This document shows, one piece after another, positions 37,385 to 47,511 of a stretch of 64,000 bases of DNA. The notes under the pieces are model-generated. The model made no database searches. It saw nothing but the letters and a program-made list of their open reading frames with translations, and was not told the origin of the DNA. Source of the DNA: Leishmania donovani (taxonomy: Eukaryota; Euglenozoa; Kinetoplastea; Trypanosomatida; Trypanosomatidae); contig NC_018253.1 in the NCBI RefSeq assembly GCF_000227135.1, positions 363,477 through 427,476 of the forward strand, read 5' to 3'. The first letter of the stretch is position 1. Every line of letters begins with the position of its first letter. Made by a program: the position numbers and the translations under genes.

Positions 37385-40300
37385 ATGGCTGACCGCACAC
37401 ATCCGCTCCGGTCGCACACAAAGGTCCTCGCGGCCGTGAAGCCTAACCTGGAAACGCGCAAGAATCACCAGCTTGACCTGAGTGGGCCGCGACGCAGCAA
37501 CAGCGACGCGGAAGATCATCACGGGGAGAACAGAAGTTCGGAAGAGGATGCGAAGACGACTCGCGAGCCGCAGGAGCACTTGCATAGCCGCGGCGAAGCA
37601 CATGCAGGCTTCAAGCCCCTCTCTTCATTCTCCTCTGCCGCAGCGAGCGCAGGCCCCACCTGCCTCGTCTCCTTCACGGGTTTCCGTGACGAGGATGAGT
37701 GGGGAGAGAACGGCGATGAGGGCAACGACGCGTATGGCAACCCCTTTGCGCACGCCGCAGGCGGTGATGCGATACCTTGTGCGGATTCGCTCTCTGTGTG
37801 CACGCAGATGGTCTCCGTACTGCCAGGGGTTCGGGTCGAATCGAAGCTGACGAGCTCTACAACCGTCTTGGTGGCTCGGCGCGGCTTCACAAGGAAGCGG
37901 CTGCTCGCCGCTCGTCAAGGAATACCAGTGGTGCTGCCGAAGTGGGTGGCGATGGGATGCCCAGCGCTGCCCACCAGCGGTGGCGTTTGTGGTGCCAGCG
38001 GGGCTGCCTCTGCCTCCCTCCATGACCTGTATGCCGTGCCATGGCTGTATGGGTACGCCTTTTCCACAACTGGGCTGTCAACGTCGGAGAAGGCGGCGAT
38101 AGACAGCGTGTGCACCGCGCACGGGGCGGTTGTAGAGCCCTCTCTCACGTACAAGTGCGACGTGCTGCTAACTAGCGCGGAGTGCGTGCAGGCACTTCAG
38201 CGACTTCTCCGTGCTGACCGAGAAGGTGATGCGGCACAAAGACGCCTTAACCAGCGCCTACGGCACGCAGCGATGCAGCGCGCTAACGCGGGGCTGATGG
38301 AAAGCTCAGGTCCGGAGATGGCGCCACCTGGCCGTCGTGGTGGCGCGCCCAAGGCAGCGTGGCTGACCGACAAGGTGCGCTTTGCGCTGGAGCTCGACGT
38401 CCCGGTGGTGGACTACGTCAAGCTGTTCACAATGCTGCGTCTGGACCGCCTGCCTCCGCCGACGTGGACGCACGGCATAGCAGCGGTGATGTACAAGTCG
38501 AGCACACAGACGCGCCGACCCTGCAACGACGACGCGGAAGACGGCCAACACCAGTACGCGGACGCGCTCGACGGCAGCGACTTCGACGCAATTCTTGAAG
38601 TCTGTCGTGTGGGCTCACCAGCGGGGGGAAGCTCTGAGTGGACGCGCATCCTCTCCGTCTTCGCCGACCGAGGTGACGCGTCGACAGCCAGCTGCGGTCT
38701 CCAGAGCGACGGAGGCGCGGCAGATAACGGCAAGGAGGGCAGAACGTCCCCCATCCCACTCGACAGCATCGCCCTTGGGGGCGACTCTAGGCAGTCCTCC
38801 TCGTCCTGCACCGACTCGGCGTCGACGGTGTCCGACCCGGATGCGTGGGAGGAGCTGCTGGGCTGCGCGCTGGCGTCCTCTCTCGACGAACAGCAGACTC
38901 GGCGTGCGGACGCGTACCCAGGTGTTAGCAGCTCGGCTGACGCCATCAATGCGGCCGACCATCTCACGGGTACCACTCCCACGACAGCTACGGCTACGAC
39001 TGCTACGACTACAATATCGCCGGCTTTAGAAGCTGGCTTGGAGAGGCTGACAGTGAACACAGCCGATGTAGAGAACCTCGCTAATGCAGGCGCGGAGGAG
39101 CCGTCGACACTGCAGGTTGTCCTTCCGGACTACTACAGCGCAAACACCGGGCTCGGACTTCCTCCAGGTTCCTCATCTCAGGGGTGTCATGCTGGCCAAG
39201 AGTTGCTGACGGCGACAGTGGGTGCCAGCTGGGGCACCGCTGCCGTAGACCCGTCGCCTCGGTGGACAACAAACGCCCTCCTTCACCGTGAGCCCGCGCC
39301 ACCGCGCCAGTCGAGCCGCACCGACGAGCTAATCGCATGTGAGCAGCGCGATGGAGCGGATGCAGCGGCGCTGGGGCAACGCACCGCTGAGTACTACGCC
39401 ATGCATCGCAGCGCAGAGCGTTTTCCGCCGCAGCTGCCGGCGCGGGATGCGGTACCGCAACACGCCGCTGCGATGCGCCCTGACGACAGAGTGGCAGCGT
39501 TGTCGCAGACATTCGCGGGCGGCGGAGAACTACTAGCCGCCACCCAGGATTTGGTGGAGTCCTGCGTGGCGGCGGATGAGCTGGACCTGGCATCCGCGCA
39601 GCAGCTCGATGCTTGCGAAACGAGAGTTCGCGGTGCCACCACGGCACGCCGAGCTTCGCCGCTGCTCGCCATGCATCCGCCGTACCTCACCATATGCGTG
39701 CTCGGATGCACCGAGCTGGAGCTGCGCAAGACAGCGCGATGGTGTGAACAGTGCCGGCTGCTGCGCTCTCCTGTGCCAACATCCGCCACAGATATCGTTC
39801 TTCTTGGGAGCCGCCTACTCACCAAGAAGCGGTATACGATGCGCCCCGCCGTCGATTCACGCGACGACGAGAGAGGCACAAAGAGGGGCAAGAAGCGGCG
39901 GCCGCAGCGACCCGCACTCCGCCGCAGTGCCTTGTCAACTGGGAGCTTCGGCGCGAATTGTCACCGTTGCGACCACGCTGGCCATGGTGTGGCCGTGACC
40001 ATACGGTACTGGGAGATGGACGCCGCGGTGGTGCGGACGCTGGCGGACGTCTGCGGTATTCCACGGAGCCGCATGGCCCCGCTCCGGTGGCTCGAGGACG
40101 CGGCGTCAGAGGCGCAAAAGGCCTGCGAAACGGCGAAGCTCGCAGCGAAATCGGAGGCGGCGCAGCGGAGTGCTGCGCATGGACGGACTGTTGACGGCAA
40201 AGGACGCTACACCGACACGTGTTGGACGGCAGTCACCACACCACCCGAAACGCTCGTTGGGCTACTAGAGGAGCACCTTGCGGCAGCGGCAGAGTCCGAG

Positions 40301-43300
40301 GCGAGTGCAGCACTGGCACGGCGGCCGCTCTTTCACGCGCTCCCGCCGCTCTCGCCCGATGAACTACCGGACATGGCAGACCTCAAGTACTACATACGGG
40401 TGCGGCAGGCACCTGCCATCTCGTGGGCAAGCAGCGCCACCCCCATAGCGGCACAGGGGCTCCACGGCATCGCAGCAGCAGCTGCATCGGCTGGCTTGGA
40501 GTCGCGAAAGCAGGTAAAGGACGGCGAGATGCACTACAGTGCGCGGCCGGATCTGGGCAACTCTGCGAAGCAGCCGGCGTCCAGCAGCGCACCTGTAGAG
40601 GAGGACGACTCGCTGACAGCGGCAACGTCTGTATCTGTGGTTTCAGTAACTGCACCGGCATCCTCTAGTGTTCAGCAGCCTCTGCACGAGGAGAAGACTA
40701 GCCTCGGCGCCGAGGATGCGCAGCATTCCTACAAAGAAGCCTTGGAGACGGCAGTGCGTCGGTTCACTCAGCTCGTCGCGCTCTTCCGTGTCTCAGGCGA
40801 CGGCGACGAAGCACAAGGGAGTGCCGGCGCTGCCGAGATCGGCCGTGAAGGACGCGGCACGGTACTCGCGGCATGCCATTTCTGCTGCGTTGAAGGCGAG
40901 TACGCTCGCGTGGACTGGGCTGTGGTGCGTGGCCTCATCCGCTACGGCGGCGGCCGAGTTGAGAAGCGAGCCGCACACGACTGGGAAACACTTTGGCAGC
41001 AGCAGCCTTCAGTGGCCGTGGCGGCTACAAGCGCTGGTGCGCAGCAGGATCAGGAAGCGCAGCGCTTCGCGCGCGCGCTGCGCCGTGGCGTCGCGTATGC
41101 AAGGCTCCGGCAAAAGCTGCGTCGTGTGAGGGGAGACGTCGAGACCGCACACCAGACCAGCCGCCAGGCCCGTGACAAAATGCCCTCTGGGTGCAACGGC
41201 GCCGTGTGCGCGAGCGCCGACGCAGAGCAGGCGAACGCCGCCGAGGTGGCCCGCCTCACGGCCAAGCTGCAACTGATGTCGCATCTATGCCAGCAGGCGC
41301 CGGTGCTGTGTCTGCTGCCGCACAGCTTCCAGCGCGCCGCCGGAGACGAGAGCGGCACGGCTAGCGCTGCTGATGCAACCGTCCGACGCAAGAAGGGCTT
41401 GCCAGGCCGCGCCGCAGCAGGGCCAGCGTCAGCTTACAAGCGCCTTCACGCTCTTCACCGCCTCCCTGCCGTGACGATGGACTACGTGCTTGCATGCGTC
41501 GCCGTCGGCTACTGCCTCAACCCGCACAGCTGCTTCCTATTTGACATGTCGATCCCCAGCGCGCCGGACATGCGCCTCTTTCACCACCAGCACGAACAGC
41601 GAGGAGGCGGTGGCGCACCCTCGCAGAAAGCCCCGGCACGGCACACGGGGACTCAGCTACGCCTCGACGTCGAGGGAAGCATCACGCCCGAAGGCAATGG
41701 TGACGAAGCGGGGCAACGGTCGCGCGCTGGTGCTGTGACCGCTGGCAACGGCTGTGTTGGCCAAGCTAGGGCGCCGCCGTACAGGCCGGCGCTTTCAAGC
41801 TGGGTGCTGGAGCGCCGTTACAGCAAAACCGACTCGGTGGGTGTGTGCATATCGGTCCTATGGAAGCTTCCCACGCCGCCGGCTGCGGAGGGCGAGAGGT
41901 GCTGGTCGCGCGTTGAAGCAGCCTCTCCGTCGGCGACGACTGCCACCATCGAGCCTCGTCTCACGCCCGATGCATCGCTGGTGCCGCTGCTCCGCGTGCT
42001 GCTTCTGGGGCTTCGCAACGCGGTCGGGGCCTTGGGCGGCCATGTCGCCGATACCTTCTCGCCGTCGGCTGTCACGCACGTCGTGTCGGTAGACGTGGGC
42101 GGCATTCTCTCTGGTACTATCGGCGACGCGTTCACAAGTGACGTGGTGAGTAAAAGGGATGCCGTGGTTGGCAGCAGTGACGGTGGCAGATTTTTTCCGT
42201 ACTGGCCGATGGAGAGCATCGAGAGCGTTGCGCGCTGCGCCGCGCGCGACGAGGTGTCGTTGGTGGGCCTCGAGTGGTTGGCAGCGTGCGTCGAATGGGG
42301 CGCTTTCGTGGATGAGGCGGGGTACGCGCCACCGGCCGACCTGCTCGCGCTCGTGCAGGTGGAGAAGCAGAAGGCTCTGCTTGCCTCCTCCCAGGCCGCT
42401 CGCACAGCGGTGCACCGACGAGCTGCACAGGCACAAAGGCCGCCGCCGCCGTGGCAATCGCCGAACCACTGTCGCCCGAGCGAGCACCGGGGCCATGTAG
42501 CCGCGCCCTCTCCCGCCGATCCGGCGCCGTCTGGTGCTCTGGAGGCACACGAAGCTAGCCGTGCGCCGCACCTTGAGCAGCACCGCAAGCGGGTGGGGAT
42601 CCCGCCACGTGGCGCGTTGGAGTCGGGGGCGCCACACACACCGCCGCATCCTCGGCTGCTGGACTACGGCCCAACGCCCGACAAAGGCGATAAAGAAATG
42701 GAAGAGCATAAGGAGTGTCGCACACCGGTGATGCGGCGCGTTTCCGGTGCGTCGACGACGTGGTGCGATAGCGGCGTAGAGCCGTGCACGCCTCCCGTCA
42801 GAGACGCACCACCGCCAGGTAACGTCGCGCAACACCGTCAACAGTCTCCGCCGCCACAGCCTCTCTCCTCACCGGTGCCGCCTCCGCCTTGCTCGCAGAC
42901 CCCGTCCGGCCCCCAATCCACCTCGCAATCCATGACCCTTCGTGCTTGCAGTGCCGGGACTCCGTCCGCTGGCGGCCATGGCCACCACCTTCAGCATCGC
43001 CGTCGCTACTCATCATCTGCTTCGCAGCACAACACCCGCTCGCTGCTCGAGCAGCAGGACGCGGAAGCTTACGTGGAGCACCTCGGCAACCTCTTCAACT
43101 TCTTCTCCCCAGGATCCACGCCGCTGCCGTCATCGGCGCAACGCTGGCGCGAGCGCTCAATCGCCACGCACGCTGATCCCGACGCCGGTACCCCGCAGCG
43201 ACTGTGCAGCCCGCTCCTGCCGCACACTCCCTCGCAGTTACACCCGTCAAAGGTCACCTTTTCCCCTCGTGAGCCTCACCCGCACTGTGAGCGCATGCGT

Positions 43301-46300
43301 GAGCGCGGCGCCTCCGGCACGTCATCTTCGTCGGAGTGCACACAGGTGCTCACTCCATCAAAGACGGGAGCAACGCTGCAGATGACGGGAGCGGAGACAA
43401 CGGGTTCCACGGTCGGTGCCAGCAATGCCCTCTCAACGCCACGGCGTCGTACACTGCGTGGCGCTGCTGCTGCTGCTGCTGCCACGGCTGCCTACACCTC
43501 ATCAGCAACCAAGAACTCAGCCCTTTCAAGCCCCGACAAGCAGCGTCGCTGCACAGAAGAAGTTGCCATCGGCATGAATAGCTCGGTAGCGGACTTGCAG
43601 AGGTCGAGGGCACTGGTAGAAGTTGTCAATGGTCCCTATGATGTGGAATCTGCTGCGCCGGATGCAAGCGCGCCGCCTCCGCAGCGGTTCATACTACCGA
43701 GCTTGCTAGGCGGAAGCACCGAGCTGAGTCGTGGCGGCACCGTCGAAGCAAAGGCCGATGGCGTCAGCAGCACCACGACCATCAGCTGTGAAGAAGCCGA
43801 TGCCAAGCAACGACAGCCGCAGGGCGGTGGCTGCACGGGGAGTGTGCGCGGCGCCCAAACACTGGACGAGCTCGCCGAAGGGATGGGGCCGAGGTCGATT
43901 GGAATGGCCGCTGGGACTGCGCAGCAGCACCAAGCTCACAAACGTAGCCGTGCAGCTGGAGGGCAGCAGGACGCCAGCCACGCGCGCGTCCACGTGGCGC
44001 TGGATGGGCCATATCACAGTGGGCCGGAGGCCTTCTCGTGGATGCATGATGTTATTCCCGACTCGCAACCGCAGCGGCAGGATATCGCGGTGGTGGCGTG
44101 CGCAGACGCGGAGCTCATGAGCGGCGATGTGCTGGTGCCCACCACCTTTATCGCGGCAACAGCCGAGGTGTACGCGCCGACTCCTGCTGCGACGGCAGAG
44201 ACCGCTGCTGGCTCAGGCCATTGCAAGGACGCAGCCACCCGTCTGCTGGCCGGCGATCGCGAAGAGGCGGAGCATAAAGACGGCACGAAAGGCGTGTCTC
44301 CTGCACCAGACGTGATTGACACAGCCACTGGTCTACCCATTCCCAGGCCACTCACAGCAACAGGGCCGACAACATCGTTGGAGCACACGGCTGTGCGCCC
44401 TCTTCTTGGGTCGTGTAGCGCGCCACGACGGCCCTCTTCGCCCCCGTATCCGTCGACAACAATCGTGGCGGATGCCTATGAAGGAGCGAGCATCGTCGCG
44501 AACGCGGCCGAGGAGGAACAGCGATGCGGAGCGCAATGTGCGCACACCGACAGCAATGCGCAGGGGCTTTCTCCGTGGTCCCGGCACCGGCCACTGAGCC
44601 TGTCACGTCGTCCCTCGCCCTCGCCGGCGCCGGCACCGTCACCGCTGCACACGGAGCCGACGGCCCTCGGCGCCGGTACCGCGGCCGCTACTCTTCCCCG
44701 CGCGACGGTGGCGACATCGTGCACATATGAGTGCCTGCGCATCTATGTGTTGCATGACTTGCCATACCGAGAAGTGCGTGTGCGCCGATGCGAGGAGGCT
44801 CTCGAAGTCCTGACACGTCGCCGCGACGGGGTGGAGCCGAGACCGCCCATCGGCGGAGGGCTGCGCACCGCAGAGCCCCCTGTGAAAGGGGGCGACCACT
44901 GCGGCAGCGTCGATGTTGCCTCCGACCCCTCTCTGCCTCCCACGGCCATGCATCCTGCACCGCCTCTCCGCTTTGTTGCTCGCTGCGAGGACGCTGATGT
45001 GGTGGTGACGCACCAAATCAACCTCCGTGAAAGTGTCCTTGTGGCAGCAGCAGCCGGGTGCTGGGTGGTGCGGCCGGGGTTTCTGGAGTGCGTCGCCGCT
45101 GTCCTCAACGGTGCCTGCTGCTGGAGCGACAAGAGCAGAACCACCAGTTTCATGCAGAATCCATGGCCCACGCTGCAGCTGCAGCCGCAACGGCACCTGG
45201 CCCTAGCCACGGCTGCCGCGGCGCCGGTGACGGCGGCGAAGAAGACGTCCGCACTCTGCGTGGCGCGCCTGCGCAAGGCCTTGCCTACATACGAGTGGAC
45301 CGCGGAGGTGCTGCCACGTGTACCGGCGTCGGGGTGCCCGCCGGAAAGCGGCAGCATGCTCCCGCTGCAGCGGGCGCTGGTGCAGCAGTGTCGTCGGCAA
45401 CGGCAGATGCGAGAGCAGGCAGCAGGCGGCAGCGTCGCAAGTGGGGATGCGGGACAGCCGTTCGCCGCTAGCCGACCACGTCAGCGCCCCTTCGAGGGGA
45501 ACAGCTTTGTTCTCTTGTCTTCTTTTCCTGCAGTAAATATGTTTCGGGCGCGCGGGACGCGAACGGCCGAGGTGGGTGTGACGGATGCGGAGAGCTGCGG
45601 CACATCATCGCGGGTGCGCGCCATCGAGCGCATCTTGGAGACCGGCGGCGGATGCCTTTGCTGCAGTGTGCAGGTTGGTTCTGCAGCAGCAGACGAGGGG
45701 GAGAAGACGGATGGAATCACCGACATTGTCGCCGCATCCACGCACGTTCCGCCTGCCGCGCAACAGCGACTGCGGTGCTGCGTATGTGCGCCATCACTGC
45801 ACGGGCAGGGCTATGAGCCGCCGCGGCGCGGCCTCGCCTACACTTCCGCAGCGGTGGTGATGGACGCGGCGCTCTACCATGACCTCCTGTGGCTCATTTG
45901 CTACCAGGTACACCGGAAGCCTTCTGAGACACTGTACGTGTTGCTCGATGGAAGCCTCCTCGGCACTAGTGCAGACGACGATCATGCCGGCACCGTCGTG
46001 TACGTGTCACCGGCGCCACACACGGCTGTCACCGCTGGTGCTGCCGCTGCCGCTGGCGCGGGTCGCAATGGCGAAGAGGCGGACAGCGCACGCCTGTTGG
46101 CCACGTCGTCCCTCTCCGAGCACGACCGCATTTATAAGAAGCGGCGCACCGAGGATGTGGAGGCGCACAACAGTACCCAGCCAACTGCGGAGCCGGCATC
46201 AGAGGCGGCGACCGTCGCAGCCGGTGCATTTGCGGTCCCCACCACCTGCACGGTGGCGGCGTGGATCTCTAGCTGGCTGCTCGCCTCCCCAAACGATAGC

Positions 46301-46714
46301 AGTTTCTCAAAAGCGGGCGATGGGCCACCACCGTGTCGCCGCGGCTATGCGCCAGCTGCTGCGCAAGCGATGCGAGGTCATCTTTGTGCTTGCTGCGCGG
46401 CAGTGAGCGCGGTCGACGATGATGTGCGTGTGCCAAGCAGCGCCAGAGTGTCATATAACGTGGCGGATGTTCCGTTTGCTGTGCCCTCCGTTCAAGAAGT
46501 GCATCAGGCTTGCATCGATGTAGGTGGTGACACGAAGGCCGGGTCTCCGATGTCTGCAAGCCGCGTAGCTGTCCGTCGTATAGAGTTCCGAAGCACGGGC
46601 TGGGTCGGCGCTTGCGTGGCCGCGGGTGGTGCCGCTGTGATGGCCGCCGCCACTGACGGTTGGATGAGGGAGTGTGAGGCGCACACCCTCTGGGGAACCC
46701 TTTTCCTGGAATGA
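37385..46714 (+). CDS. Giant multi-BRCT-domain protein, putative genome-maintenance scaffold
   Basis: The product is 3109 residues from ATG 37385; the 80 upstream codons of the frame read as UTR. BRCT-like units, phosphopeptide-binding modules of DNA damage and replication scaffolds, occur at about residues 89-191 (ends VVLPKWVAMGC), 220-365 (GYAFSTTGLSTSEKAAI, VPVVDYVKL), 766-822 plus following sequence (TICVLGCTELELRKTARWC), 1160-1395 (ends VTMDYVLACVAVGYCLNP), 1532-1650 (GLEWLAACVEWGAFVDEAGY, the clearest), 2446-2583 (WVVRPGFLECVAAVLNG) and perhaps 2706-2870. Long Ser/Pro/His-rich disordered linkers with many SP/TP sites separate them. The number and spread of BRCTs recall TopBP1/Dpb11 or PAXIP1, suggesting a checkpoint or replication scaffold, but orthology is not established. 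No kinase, ligase or polymerase catalytic domain is visible. An alanine run at 43466-43490 is encoded by GCT repeats. Confidence 0.85.
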   Translation: MADRTHPLRSHTKVLAAVKPNLETRKNHQLDLSGPRRSNSDAEDHHGENRSSEEDAKTTREPQEHLHSRGEAHAGFKPLSSFSSAAASAGPTCLVSFTGFRDEDEWGENGDEGNDAYGNPFAHAAGGDAIPCADSLSVCTQMVSVLPGVRVESKLTSSTTVLVARRGFTRKRLLAARQGIPVVLPKWVAMGCPALPTSGGVCGASGAASASLHDLYAVPWLYGYAFSTTGLSTSEKAAIDSVCTAHGAVVEPSLTYKCDVLLTSAECVQALQRLLRADREGDAAQRRLNQRLRHAAMQRANAGLMESSGPEMAPPGRRGGAPKAAWLTDKVRFALELDVPVVDYVKLFTMLRLDRLPPPTWTHGIAAVMYKSSTQTRRPCNDDAEDGQHQYADALDGSDFDAILEVCRVGSPAGGSSEWTRILSVFADRGDASTASCGLQSDGGAADNGKEGRTSPIPLDSIALGGDSRQSSSSCTDSASTVSDPDAWEELLGCALASSLDEQQTRRADAYPGVSSSADAINAADHLTGTTPTTATATTATTTISPALEAGLERLTVNTADVENLANAGAEEPSTLQVVLPDYYSANTGLGLPPGSSSQGCHAGQELLTATVGASWGTAAVDPSPRWTTNALLHREPAPPRQSSRTDELIACEQRDGADAAALGQRTAEYYAMHRSAERFPPQLPARDAVPQHAAAMRPDDRVAALSQTFAGGGELLAATQDLVESCVAADELDLASAQQLDACETRVRGATTARRASPLLAMHPPYLTICVLGCTELELRKTARWCEQCRLLRSPVPTSATDIVLLGSRLLTKKRYTMRPAVDSRDDERGTKRGKKRRPQRPALRRSALSTGSFGANCHRCDHAGHGVAVTIRYWEMDAAVVRTLADVCGIPRSRMAPLRWLEDAASEAQKACETAKLAAKSEAAQRSAAHGRTVDGKGRYTDTCWTAVTTPPETLVGLLEEHLAAAAESEASAALARRPLFHALPPLSPDELPDMADLKYYIRVRQAPAISWASSATPIAAQGLHGIAAAAASAGLESRKQVKDGEMHYSARPDLGNSAKQPASSSAPVEEDDSLTAATSVSVVSVTAPASSSVQQPLHEEKTSLGAEDAQHSYKEALETAVRRFTQLVALFRVSGDGDEAQGSAGAAEIGREGRGTVLAACHFCCVEGEYARVDWAVVRGLIRYGGGRVEKRAAHDWETLWQQQPSVAVAATSAGAQQDQEAQRFARALRRGVAYARLRQKLRRVRGDVETAHQTSRQARDKMPSGCNGAVCASADAEQANAAEVARLTAKLQLMSHLCQQAPVLCLLPHSFQRAAGDESGTASAADATVRRKKGLPGRAAAGPASAYKRLHALHRLPAVTMDYVLACVAVGYCLNPHSCFLFDMSIPSAPDMRLFHHQHEQRGGGGAPSQKAPARHTGTQLRLDVEGSITPEGNGDEAGQRSRAGAVTAGNGCVGQARAPPYRPALSSWVLERRYSKTDSVGVCISVLWKLPTPPAAEGERCWSRVEAASPSATTATIEPRLTPDASLVPLLRVLLLGLRNAVGALGGHVADTFSPSAVTHVVSVDVGGILSGTIGDAFTSDVVSKRDAVVGSSDGGRFFPYWPMESIESVARCAARDEVSLVGLEWLAACVEWGAFVDEAGYAPPADLLALVQVEKQKALLASSQAARTAVHRRAAQAQRPPPPWQSPNHCRPSEHRGHVAAPSPADPAPSGALEAHEASRAPHLEQHRKRVGIPPRGALESGAPHTPPHPRLLDYGPTPDKGDKEMEEHKECRTPVMRRVSGASTTWCDSGVEPCTPPVRDAPPPGNVAQHRQQSPPPQPLSSPVPPPPCSQTPSGPQSTSQSMTLRACSAGTPSAGGHGHHLQHRRRYSSSASQHNTRSLLEQQDAEAYVEHLGNLFNFFSPGSTPLPSSAQRWRERSIATHADPDAGTPQRLCSPLLPHTPSQLHPSKVTFSPREPHPHCERMRERGASGTSSSSECTQVLTPSKTGATLQMTGAETTGSTVGASNALSTPRRRTLRGAAAAAAATAAYTSSATKNSALSSPDKQRRCTEEVAIGMNSSVADLQRSRALVEVVNGPYDVESAAPDASAPPPQRFILPSLLGGSTELSRGGTVEAKADGVSSTTTISCEEADAKQRQPQGGGCTGSVRGAQTLDELAEGMGPRSIGMAAGTAQQHQAHKRSRAAGGQQDASHARVHVALDGPYHSGPEAFSWMHDVIPDSQPQRQDIAVVACADAELMSGDVLVPTTFIAATAEVYAPTPAATAETAAGSGHCKDAATRLLAGDREEAEHKDGTKGVSPAPDVIDTATGLPIPRPLTATGPTTSLEHTAVRPLLGSCSAPRRPSSPPYPSTTIVADAYEGASIVANAAEEEQRCGAQCAHTDSNAQGLSPWSRHRPLSLSRRPSPSPAPAPSPLHTEPTALGAGTAAATLPRATVATSCTYECLRIYVLHDLPYREVRVRRCEEALEVLTRRRDGVEPRPPIGGGLRTAEPPVKGGDHCGSVDVASDPSLPPTAMHPAPPLRFVARCEDADVVVTHQINLRESVLVAAAAGCWVVRPGFLECVAAVLNGACCWSDKSRTTSFMQNPWPTLQLQPQRHLALATAAAAPVTAAKKTSALCVARLRKALPTYEWTAEVLPRVPASGCPPESGSMLPLQRALVQQCRRQRQMREQAAGGSVASGDAGQPFAASRPRQRPFEGNSFVLLSSFPAVNMFRARGTRTAEVGVTDAESCGTSSRVRAIERILETGGGCLCCSVQVGSAAADEGEKTDGITDIVAASTHVPPAAQQRLRCCVCAPSLHGQGYEPPRRGLAYTSAAVVMDAALYHDLLWLICYQVHRKPSETLYVLLDGSLLGTSADDDHAGTVVYVSPAPHTAVTAGAAAAAGAGRNGEEADSARLLATSSLSEHDRIYKKRRTEDVEAHNSTQPTAEPASEAATVAAGAFAVPTTCTVAAWISSWLLASPNDSSFSKAGDGPPPCRRGYAPAAAQAMRGHLCACCAAVSAVDDDVRVPSSARVSYNVADVPFAVPSVQEVHQACIDVGGDTKAGSPMSASRVAVRRIEFRSTGWVGACVAAGGAAVMAAATDGWMRECEAHTLWGTLFLE

Positions 46715-47145
46715 TGCTGCTGCGAGAACTGCGACGAGGCGCGCGCACCTCCACACTTTTTTTTTCGCGGCAGTGCCGTTTTCGCAAGAGCTTTAATCGG
46801 AGAGCAGCACATACTCACGGCATCCCTCTGCCCCTTCCGCGTCGAGGGTCCATTCGTCTGGTTCTCTGAGCGTCGGGGACGCGGGGCAATCTAGGCTCCC
46901 GCATCGCCTGTGATGGGGGCGAAGGATCAATGAAGCCCCGCACGCGCTCACTCTCTGGCACTTTCTCTGTTATCCTTTCGCTTCTTGCGAACTGCAAACA
47001 TCATGTGCATGTGGGTTGCGCACTGCCACCGTCGTGTCTGGGCACGCACCTTCCTGCCTGCTGTCGCACAACGACGACGACCTTCCATCGCCCTTCTCTT
47101 TCCTCACCCCTCTCCCCACCATCCTCTTTGCTGTGCCGGCGCTAG

Positions 47146-47177
<32 letters not shown>

Positions 47178-47199
47178 TATATATATTTATTTATTTATC
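47146..47199. repeat. (CA)12-(TA)5-(TTTA)n compound microsatellite
   Basis: About twelve CA units (47146-47170), a GCACA break, alternating AT (47177-47186), then TTTA-type repeats to about 47199. It lies about 280 nt upstream of the HSP70 splice acceptor. Confidence 0.85.
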
Positions 47200-47440
47200 T
47201 CTAGTATCAGCAACGTCTCGTTTTGGTTTCATTTTCTGTGAAAGACTCCCTCTCTGTCTATCTCCCTCCCTCTCTTAACGCGGTGGAGTTGCAGTCAAGG
47301 GTATCCGTGGTCAGCGGTGCACGCGCACGCACGTCGCCTTCGCATACAGGAGGTACAAGGCTACCCGACACGCACTGAGAGCTGTGCAGCTTACGTCAGG
47401 CGAACCCTATCACACGCATTTTTAGACTCGCCCTCACCCG

Positions 47441-47483
47441 TTGTTTGCTTGTTTTTTTTTTGTTGTTGTTCTTTCTAAACCAG
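47441..47483 (+). promoter_or_regulatory. Trans-splice acceptor candidate for HSP70.4
   Basis: A T-rich tract (47441-47477, including a run of about ten T) ends in AAACCAG, AG at 47482-47483, 28 nt before ATG 47512. It is one of the clearest pyrimidine-tract/AG signals in the window. Confidence 0.7.
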
Positions 47484-47511
47484 TGTGCTGCGGATACCGT
47501 GCGCGCCCATC

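Larger units (their letters stand above)
46715..47511 (+). other. Intercoding region, 0.8 kb
   Basis: Non-coding. It holds a (CA)n/(TA)n/TTTA compound repeat (about 47146-47199) and the splice-acceptor region for the HSP70 gene. No gene is supported. Confidence 0.55.
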
